From: Nitrospirota bacterium
GTDB taxonomy: Bacteria; Nitrospirota; Thermodesulfovibrionia; Thermodesulfovibrionales; UBA9159
Length of the DNA stretch: 32,640 nucleotides
NCBI GenBank assembly: GCA_023382175.1
Contig: JAMCQB010000030.1
Location: 1 to 32,640 of the forward strand
Reading direction: 5' to 3'
Shown: positions 26,204-32,640 of the stretch, piece by piece
How the letters are laid out: every line of letters starts with the position of its first letter
Position numbering within the stretch: position 1 is the first letter of the stretch
The notes under the pieces: generated by a model
Told to the model about the DNA's origin: nothing
Database searches by the model: none
Seen by the model: the letters and a program-made list of their open reading frames with translations, nothing else
Made by a program: the position numbers and the translations under genes

Positions 26204-27167
26204 CTACCCCTTCAGCATCTCTTCAAGAGTGATCAGCACAGAGGCTGCCAGGGCATTTAAGTCGTAGCCGCCTTCCAGGGCGAATACTGCGGGGGCAGGA
26301 AACGAAAGTATCGCCCTCACGATGATCCTGATCCCTTCGTCAGATACCCGTATCGCTGCAAGTGGGTCATCCTTATGGATATCGTATCCGGCCGAAACCA
26401 GGACAATATCCGGTTCGAATTTTGTCATGAGACCTGGGAGGACATTATGGTAGGCAGAAAAATATTCCTTGTCCCCTGATCCGCCCGCCATCGGAATGTT
26501 ATAGGTAAACCCTTTACCCTTCCCTGTCCCGTGCTCCGAATCCCGTCCTGTCCCCGGATAGTGGGGATACTGATGGGTGCTGAAATAAAAGACCGTGTCG
26601 TCGTCCTCGAAAATGTGCTGCGTGCCGTTTCCGTGGTGAACATCAAAGTCAACAATAAAGACCTTCTTGTAGCCGACCTTCTGGGCATACCGTGCGCCCA
26701 CCGCAATATTATTGAAAACGCAGAAGCCCATTGCCCTGTCTGCCTCTGCATGATGCCCCGGAGGCCTCACCGCACAGAAGGCACTGTGGATCTCGCCCTT
26801 CCTGCATCTCTCCACAGCCTCCACAACGGCTCCGGCAGCGAACAGCGCTGCATCAAGACTTCCTTTGGAGAGATATGTATCAGGGTCCAGGTATCCCTCC
26901 CCAACCCGTTTTATCTTCTCCACATAACCGTGGGTATGGACCGCCTCAATATCCTCGAATCCTGCCTTCCCCGGCTTGATATGAATGAGTTGGTCCCAGA
27001 TGGGGGAATCTCCTAAGGTATTGAGGATGGAGATCAATCGTTCCTTGCATTCAGGAATCTCCTAATGTATTGAGGATGGAGATCAATCGTTCCTTGCATT
27101 CAGGATGCCACTTCGGTGTCCCATGGCCGAGGAAGATATCGTCATAGAAAAACCCCACTTTTTTCAT
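26204..27167 (-). pseudogene. HDAC-superfamily deacetylase / acetoin utilization-like gene disrupted by a 49-bp tandem duplication
   Basis: Intact core (RPPGHHA, DFDVHHGNGTQHIF, VSAGYDIHKDDPL). True N-terminus MKKVGFFYDDIFLGHGTPKWHPECKERLISILNTLGDS* from 27167 is cut off by a frameshift. Confidence 0.8.
27006..27103. repeat. 49-bp tandem duplication
   Basis: GAATCTCCTAAGGTATTGAGGATGGAGATCAATCGTTCCTTGCATTCAG repeated immediately with one mismatch (AAGG / AATG). Confidence 0.95.
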
Positions 27168-27242
27168 AACGTAATTGTATACCGAATGCGGTCATTAGTC
27201 AAAACGTTTGCGGGAGAGGGAACTGATACATTAGAATAAACA

Positions 27243-28478
27243 ATGGAGGACAAAAAGTACATCGACGAACTCTCAAAGTGCGTCAGGTGCGGAAGCTGCA
27301 AGGCGTACTGCCCCACCTACGACGAGGGTTTGACCGAGGCCATGGGAGCGAGGGGCCGTCTCACCCTCCTCAGAGGACTTCTGAGCGGGCAGCTGAAACC
27401 CTCACCCCTTCTTAAGGAACGGATATTCAGCTGCATCCTCTGCGGGGCATGTGAAAAGCTCTGCCCTCCCGAGGTGGGTATTACCGAGGCTATTTACCAC
27501 GGCAGGAAATTACTCCACCCTCTGGACCGGAGGATAAAATATCTCGGACATCTCATGCGTTTCTCCGTCCGGAGACCGATGCTAAGCTTCAGGATTGCAA
27601 AGACATTACAGCATATCGGGGTTTCGCCTCAAAATATTCTTGATGTCCTCGGAACTCCCTATCGGCGGCCCCGGGGAGAAAAGAATACCGCCTCTGCTGA
27701 AAGGGGGATACTCCCTTTTACGCTCACCATCCCCGACAGTCCCCTCAGGGATCACCGGCAGGTATATAAGCCCGAAAGGAAGATTGGCCGTGTTGCGCTC
27801 TTCACAGGCTGCAGCACAAATTTTCTCTACCCCCATCTCGGGATATCCCTGATCAATGTTCTCCTGCGTCTCGGGTATGAGGTTGTGCTTCCCACGGGGG
27901 AAATCTGCTGCGGCGCTCCCTTCAGGAGTCTCGGACTGGAGGATGACGCTGTAGAGCTGGCAAAGAAGAATCATGAGACATTCAGCAAGCTGAGTGCAGA
28001 GGCCATTCTGAGCCTCTGCCCCACCTGCATTATCTCCATAAAGACGCACTATCCGAACCTCATAGGCAAAGGGCTGGAGAAGGCCATGGATGTCTCGAGG
28101 TTTCTTATGAATAAGCTGGGATCTCTTGAGCTCTCTCCTCTTCGCCACATGAAATCTGCGACCTATCATGATCCCTGCCACCTGAATTATTCCCTCGGGA
28201 TCAAGAAAGAACCCCGGGAGCTGATTCAGCGCGCAGGGGTAGAGTTGATTGAGGCGAGGGGAGAAGGGTGCTGCGGATTCGGCGGCGTCTTCACCCTGCA
28301 CAATCCGGACCTTTCAAAGGATTTGAGGGATAAGCGTGTGGACGCCTATGCCGGGACAGGGGCAGAGGCCCTCGTCACTGCATGTCCCGGCTGCATGATG
28401 CAACTCAGCGCCGGCATAAAGGACAGGCCGGTTTACCATGTTGTCGAACTGGTGGAGAAAGCGATCTGCCGAGGGTGA
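27243..28478 (+). CDS. GlcF/LutA-like (Fe-S)-binding protein
   Basis: Two 4Fe-4S motifs (CVRCGSCKAYCP, CILCGACEKLCP) and two CCG domains (EICCGAPF, GEGCCGFGG). Confidence 0.88.
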   Translation: MEDKKYIDELSKCVRCGSCKAYCPTYDEGLTEAMGARGRLTLLRGLLSGQLKPSPLLKERIFSCILCGACEKLCPPEVGITEAIYHGRKLLHPLDRRIKYLGHLMRFSVRRPMLSFRIAKTLQHIGVSPQNILDVLGTPYRRPRGEKNTASAERGILPFTLTIPDSPLRDHRQVYKPERKIGRVALFTGCSTNFLYPHLGISLINVLLRLGYEVVLPTGEICCGAPFRSLGLEDDAVELAKKNHETFSKLSAEAILSLCPTCIISIKTHYPNLIGKGLEKAMDVSRFLMNKLGSLELSPLRHMKSATYHDPCHLNYSLGIKKEPRELIQRAGVELIEARGEGCCGFGGVFTLHNPDLSKDLRDKRVDAYAGTGAEALVTACPGCMMQLSAGIKDRPVYHVVELVEKAICRG

Positions 28479-28611
28479 GGGGCATTTTCGAGTCAATGAC
28501 AAGAGCAGAACAAGATACGGATGATGGTTTTACAGACTAGAGACTTGTTATAATAAAAAAGGCACGATCTACAATTTCTTTTATTGAATTTGATCCTCAG
28601 GGGGAGGCAAT

Positions 28612-29259
28612 ATGAAATTCTTTATTGATACGGCAAATGTCAGTGAGATCAAAAAGGCCTGGGATGTGGGAGTCATCGACGGGGTCACCACAAACCCTTC
28701 CCTCATATCCAAAGAAAACAGGGATCCGGTGGAACTTCTGAAGGAGATCTGCAGCATTGTCCACGGTCCTGTGAGCGCCGAGGCAGTGAGCATGAAGGCT
28801 GAGGACATGGTGAAGGAAGCCCAGTCCCTTGCGAAGATACACGAAAATATCGTGGTCAAGATACCCATGACAGAAGAAGGGCTCAAGGCCGTGAAAAAGC
28901 TCTCGGGCATGGGCATTAAGACCAATGTCACCCTTGTCTTCTCTTCCGGACAGGCCCTCCTTGCTGCAAAGGCAGGGGCTGCCTATGTGAGCCCCTTTGT
29001 GGGCAGGCTCGATGATATCGGCCATATCGGTATGGATATTGTCGGTGATATGATGCAGATCTTCGAGAACTACATGTTCACTACGGAGATCATCGTGGCA
29101 AGCATCCGCAACCCCCTCCATGTGATCGAGGCAGCGAAGATAGGCGCGCACATCGCCACCATACCCTACGCGGTGATTACGCAGCTCACCAAACATCCCC
29201 TCACCGACATCGGGATCGAGAAGTTTCTGAAGGACTGGGAGAAAGTTCCGGGGAAGTAG
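28612..29259 (+). CDS. Transaldolase / fructose-6-phosphate aldolase family
   Basis: [79 protein letters not shown]. Confidence 0.94.
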   Translation: MKFFIDTANVSEIKKAWDVGVIDGVTTNPSLISKENRDPVELLKEICSIVHGPVSAEAVSMKAEDMVKEAQSLAKIHENIVVKIPMTEEGLKAVKKLSGMGIKTNVTLVFSSGQALLAAKAGAAYVSPFVGRLDDIGHIGMDIVGDMMQIFENYMFTTEIIVASIRNPLHVIEAAKIGAHIATIPYAVITQLTKHPLTDIGIEKFLKDWEKVPGK

Positions 29260-29260
29260 C

Positions 29261-29464
29261 ATGCCGATATTTGAATATAAATGCAATGCGTGCGGTGAAG
29301 ATTTCGAAAAACTGGTCTTTGGAAATCAGAGGGTAACCTGTCCGAAATGCAGTTCCGAAGACATCAGGAAGAAGTTCTCCACCTTCGGCATGAGCGGTGT
29401 CCAGAATCCCGGCTCATCAGGCTGCAGTTCCTGCAGCAGCGGCTCCTGCAAAACATGCCACTAA
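29261..29464 (+). CDS. FmdB-family zinc ribbon protein
   Basis: MPIFEYKCNACGEDFEKLVFGNQRVTCPKCSSEDIRKKFSTF. Confidence 0.9.
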   Translation: MPIFEYKCNACGEDFEKLVFGNQRVTCPKCSSEDIRKKFSTFGMSGVQNPGSSGCSSCSSGSCKTCH

Positions 29465-29466
29465 CC

Positions 29467-29494
29467 CGTAAAGCGTGAGGCGTAAGGCGTAAAG
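29467..29494. repeat. Four degenerate heptamer repeats
   Basis: CGTAAAG-CGTGAGG-CGTAAGG-CGTAAAG. Confidence 0.75.
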
Positions 29495-29532
29495 AGGCAA
29501 AGTGTGGTGTCTTATGAATAACTTCACTTCTC

Positions 29533-29594
29533 GTCATTCCGGGCTTGACCCGGAATCCAGTTCTTAGCAGGATTCCCGCTTTCGCGGGAATGAC
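29533..29594. repeat. Double-hairpin intergenic element
   Basis: GTCATTCCGGGCTTGACCCGGAATC...GATTCCCGCTTTCGCGGGAATGAC; related to 18131-18213. Confidence 0.75.
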
Positions 29595-29667
29595 GCCTTC
29601 CGAATTAATACAAGGAGTTTTGAGGGACTGAGTACTATCTCGTCTTACTTTCCTGTTTTAGCCTTTG

Positions 29668-30132
29668 CTATTTCTCAGGATATTTGAAGGGATTTCCCCT
29701 CACGATCTTGCTCAGTTTCAGAGGCGTCCCTTCCATCTGAAAGACCGCCATTCCCCGCTCTCGTATGGTGTCTTTACCCACGACCCAGGCTCCCTTCCAG
29801 GCGATATTCACATAGACCTTTGACTTTTCTATCTCGACCCACCGGGGCGTAAAGGTTAGATCAACAGAATCAAAATACCTGATGGAATCGATGATGTCAC
29901 GGTATCCTTCCTTTGTGCACTTGTCGGCAATGACCGTAAAGTCCTTTTTCGCATAAGCATCCCGCACTGCCTCTGCAACGGCAAAGGCATCCTGCGCCAT
30001 GGCGGACTCACGGGACACCGCTTTTACCTCTTTTTTGCCGCCACAGGCAACGATGAATACCAGGAGACCGCAGCACAAGACGCAGAATGTAGCCCTCAGC
30101 GTCATGTGCGCTGTCCTTGCTTCTTTCATGTT
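29668..30132 (-). CDS. Putative lipoprotein
   Basis: Lipobox LLVFIVAC|GG; remainder resembles an NTF2-like/nuclear-transport-factor-type fold, weakly. ORF extends to 30147; MKEARTAHM start preferred. Confidence 0.65.
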   Translation of the reverse strand, partial: NMKEARTAHMTLRATFCVLCCGLLVFIVACGGKKEVKAVSRESAMAQDAFAVAEAVRDAYAKKDFTVIADKCTKEGYRDIIDSIRYFDSVDLTFTPRWVEIEKSKVYVNIAWKGAWVVGKDTIRERGMAVFQMEGTPLKLSKIVRGNPFKYPEK

Positions 30133-30208
30133 ACCTCCGCCCTTCATTTTATAGTGAATCCTAACAGAGGCTCACCGCATTGTCAAGGGAACCGACATTT
30201 CACCGGAA

Positions 30209-30931
30209 TCAGAATTTGATCCCGAAATCCGGCATGAGGCTTGTGAGTTCCCTCACCCTGTTTGTAAGGAGCATGATGCCGAAAAGTATAAGGAGAAGAC
30301 CGCTTGTGATCATGATCCCGCGCATGTATTTCATGAGTCTCCGGGAGTAGCTGAGAAAGCTGTTGATGGCAAGGGATGAGATAAAAAAGGGCAGCGCCAG
30401 ACCAAGGGAGTAGGCCGCCAGGAGCTTGATTCCGCTCAGCGCAGAACCCTGCGTGCTTGCATAGAGGAGGATAGTCCCGAGGATCGGGCCAATGCACGGG
30501 GTCCAGCCCGCGGCAAAGGTCATCCCCACCAGGAATGTGCCCACATACCCCATGGGTTTCCCGCTGAGATGCAGCTTCCTGTCCCTCATGAGAAAATCCA
30601 TTTTGAGAAATCCTGCAACAAATAACCCGAAGACGATGATGAGAATGCCTCCGATGATCCTTATCCATTCCTGATACTCAAACAAAATTTTTCCGATGGC
30701 GGAAGATGACGCCCCGAGGGCCATGAATACTGCAGAAAAACCGAAGATAAAAGAGAGGGAATTGGTTATGGTGAGATGCCGTATCCTTTTTTTGTCCACG
30801 CCTCCGGTGAGATCCTCAAAGGATATCCCGGTGATGAATGAAACATAGGAGGGAACAAGGGGCAGAACACACGGTGAGAGGAACGAGAGGAAACCGGCCA
30901 GAAATGCCAGAGGGAAGGAAACGTCCTTCAT
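30209..30931 (-). CDS. ccdA: CcdA-family cytochrome c biogenesis membrane protein
   Basis: AFLAGFLSFLSPCVLPLVPSYVSFITG; AAGWTPCIGPILGTILL. Confidence 0.92.
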   Translation of the reverse strand: MKDVSFPLAFLAGFLSFLSPCVLPLVPSYVSFITGISFEDLTGGVDKKRIRHLTITNSLSFIFGFSAVFMALGASSSAIGKILFEYQEWIRIIGGILIIVFGLFVAGFLKMDFLMRDRKLHLSGKPMGYVGTFLVGMTFAAGWTPCIGPILGTILLYASTQGSALSGIKLLAAYSLGLALPFFISSLAINSFLSYSRRLMKYMRGIMITSGLLLILFGIMLLTNRVRELTSLMPDFGIKF

Positions 30932-30941
30932 CGTTTACCTC

Positions 30942-31427
30942 CTATGTCCTTGCGCATTCAGAGGTATCTCCCTTTATTTTTTCCACAGCGTGGGGAATGA
31001 CATCTATGATCACCTCAAGGTTCTCTTTCACCGCCATGGGGCTTCCCGGGAGGTTTATGATCAGGGTCTGACCTTTAATGCCTGCCACGGCCCTGGAAAG
31101 CATGGACCTCGATGTCTTCTTCTGCCCCTCCGACCGCATGGCCTCGGCGATTCCCGGAACCTCCCTGTCGATGACTTCGAGGGTGGCATCCGGGGTTACG
31201 TCCCTTGGGCTGAGCCCCGTGCCCCCGGTGGTGAGGATCAGGTCCACCTTTAGGGAATACTCCAGCAGTTTCTCCTTGATCATCTCCTTTTCGTCGGGCA
31301 ATATCTCATAATGCTTCACTTCAGCGCCGATTCCCTTGAGCATCGCGCTGATGGCAGGTCCGCTCAGATCTTCCCTTTCTCCCTTCGAACCCTTATCACT
31401 TAAGGTCAGAACAGCAACCGTAATCAT
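30942..31427 (-). CDS. MogA/MoaB-family molybdenum cofactor biosynthesis protein
   Basis: VAVLTLSDKGSKGEREDLSGPAISAMLKGIG; LILTTGGTGLSPRDVTPDATLEVIDREVPGIAEAMR; LIINLPGSPMAVKENL. Confidence 0.92.
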   Translation of the reverse strand: MITVAVLTLSDKGSKGEREDLSGPAISAMLKGIGAEVKHYEILPDEKEMIKEKLLEYSLKVDLILTTGGTGLSPRDVTPDATLEVIDREVPGIAEAMRSEGQKKTSRSMLSRAVAGIKGQTLIINLPGSPMAVKENLEVIIDVIPHAVEKIKGDTSECART

Positions 31428-31846
31428 CAGTGTCAGTGATTAGTGTCCGTGTCAGATAAAGATTTAATCAAGCCGCTCAACATTTTACTGATCTCTTCCA
31501 GTTCAGTTCGCAGCACAGAATAATCATCCTCGGATAAGTAGCCTAAATCTCTCGCAAGCAAAGAATGATATTTCAGTTCACCGGTAGATCCCTTAGAAAT
31601 GCTGACGAACTGACGAAATTCTTTTCTGCTCAGTCGGTGACTGCCTTCCATCAAATTTGTTGCAATAGATGCTGACGCCCGTCTCATCTGAGATGTTAGT
31701 CCGAACTTCTCAGATTGCGGAAACATTTCTGTCACCTTATATACCTTTAGAGCAAGGTTGTGACTTTTCTTGAACACTTCAAGTTCTTCCATGCTATTAA
31801 CCTTAGACATTTCTAATACTGACACTGACACTAATCACTGACACTT
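31428..31846 (-). mobile_element. Putative non-autonomous cassette: four-helix-bundle ORF bounded by about 27-bp inverted repeats
   Basis: Left 31429-31455 AGTGTCAGTGATTAGTGTCCGTGTCAG; right 31819-31845 CTGACACTGACACTAATCACTGACACT; 26/27 complementary. Confidence 0.65.
31433..31831 (-). CDS. Four-helix-bundle protein (23S rRNA intervening-sequence protein family)
   Basis: LEVFKKSHNLALKVYKVTEMFPQSEKFGLTSQMRRASASIATNLMEGSHRLSRKEFRQFVSISKGSTGELKYHSLLARDLGYL. The start may be ATG 31810. Confidence 0.9.
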   Translation of the reverse strand: MSVSVLEMSKVNSMEELEVFKKSHNLALKVYKVTEMFPQSEKFGLTSQMRRASASIATNLMEGSHRLSRKEFRQFVSISKGSTGELKYHSLLARDLGYLSEDDYSVLRTELEEISKMLSGLIKSLSDTDTNH

Positions 31847-32271
31847 ATTGTGTCTCCTTCTTTTATTTTTCCGCCTTTCAGTATCCTGACAAAAATCCCT
31901 TCCTTGGGCATCACACAATCCCCTGCCTGATAATAGATGGCGCAACGGGTATGACATTCCTTCCCTCTCTGGCTCACTTCGGCTTCAATACCATTCCCAA
32001 TGGTTAAATGAGTCCCCACGGGAAGGGAGAGGAGATCAATGCCTTCGGTGGTGATGTTCTCTGCAAAGTCCCCGGGCTTCACATCCAGCCCCAGATCCTG
32101 CATCTTCTTTATACTCTCCAATGCAAGGAGGCTCACCTGCCTGTGCCATTCAGAAGAGGCATGGGCATCACCCTCGATGCCATACCCGGTCCTGAGCATT
32201 ACCTCCCCGACCGGTTTTTTTCTTACCCCTTTTTTCTCGCTGATATTGATGGAAACGATTTTCCCGGGCAT
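31831..32271 (-). CDS. MOSC domain protein
   Basis: GIEGDAHASSEWHRQVSLLALESI; PGDFAENITTEGIDLLSLPVGTHLTIGN; GKECHTRCAIYYQAGDCVMPKEGIFVRIL. Confidence 0.9.
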   Translation of the reverse strand: MPGKIVSINISEKKGVRKKPVGEVMLRTGYGIEGDAHASSEWHRQVSLLALESIKKMQDLGLDVKPGDFAENITTEGIDLLSLPVGTHLTIGNGIEAEVSQRGKECHTRCAIYYQAGDCVMPKEGIFVRILKGGKIKEGDTISVSD

Positions 32272-32419
32272 ATTTTTCCGCTCTTCAGCTTTTAAAATAA
32301 CACAAATAAGAAAGGGAAGTCAGCAGATGGCATGGGAAGGAGAAAGGATGCATTTGGCCTGAGTTTACGACATTATGAACTCAACGCTGCAAACCGGACA
32401 GTTCACGCTTAACCCTCCC

Positions 32420-32635
32420 CTATTTTGTTTCAGGCCCTTCACCTGCGGGCAGGACCTCCTCGGTATCGCAGACAGGCACATACCTCTCTTTCTTTGCACT
32501 GAATCGGGCAATGGCGTACAGCGCTGCTGCAAGCACTGCCAGACTTATGACAATGACTGCCGTGCCCAAGACATGTTTCGGGAGGTTTTCATACAGCCCG
32601 TAAACGCCAAAGGCTATGAAGATAAGCGCCGCCAT
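32420..32635 (-). CDS. Small membrane protein, possibly truncated by the window edge
   Basis: 71 aa, two predicted TM helices; may start beyond 32640. Confidence 0.45.
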   Translation of the reverse strand: MAALIFIAFGVYGLYENLPKHVLGTAVIVISLAVLAAALYAIARFSAKKERYVPVCDTEEVLPAGEGPETK

Positions 32636-32640
32636 CCATT

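Noticed and set aside
29467-29494. Heptamer run CGTAAAG/CGTGAGG as a CRISPR or VNTR
   Set aside because: Only four degenerate units without spacers; ordinary low-complexity intergenic repeat.
31428-31846. Classical insertion sequence
   Set aside because: No transposase and no obvious target-site duplication; described instead as a non-autonomous or IVS-like cassette.

Overview
The window is a bacterial chromosomal segment. Gene content and intergenic repeats suggest a Nitrospirota- or deltaproteobacteria-like genome, but that is inference. From left to right it contains: (1) a minus-strand phosphonate uptake / C-P lyase operon phnF-D-C-E(E fused)-G-H-I, with phnI running off the left edge; (2) a GH1 glycosidase and a PhoB-like regulator, then a PhoR-like kinase and a second PhoB-like regulator; (3) der, a YihY/BrkB membrane protein and a tiny Sm-like ORF; (4) a FtsX permease / NosL / DUF4418-like / TPR lipoprotein / ABC ATPase module with a convergent LolD-like gene; (5) a repeat-rich accessory stretch at about 18.0-20.3 kb, with a dienelactone hydrolase and decayed HicAB remnants; (6) housekeeping genes (oxidoreductase, YdjM-like, queE, NUDIX, SspB-like, glgB, HDAC-like, GlcF-like Fe-S, transaldolase, FmdB, lipoprotein, CcdA); and (7) mogA and a MOSC gene separated by a four-helix-bundle (23S IVS-family) ORF enclosed by about 27-bp inverted repeats. 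Most noteworthy: the inverted-repeat-bounded four-helix-bundle cassette, whose repeats supply stop codons and separate mogA from a likely RBS; a 49-bp tandem duplication that breaks the HDAC-like gene; matching Pho-box-like promoters upstream of phnF and a phoB paralog; a hairpin repeat inserted in frame in phnH; and the NosL/DUF4418/ABC module behind a palindromic promoter. No tRNA, rRNA or CRISPR array was recognised. All assignments come from reading the sequence; no database search was run.
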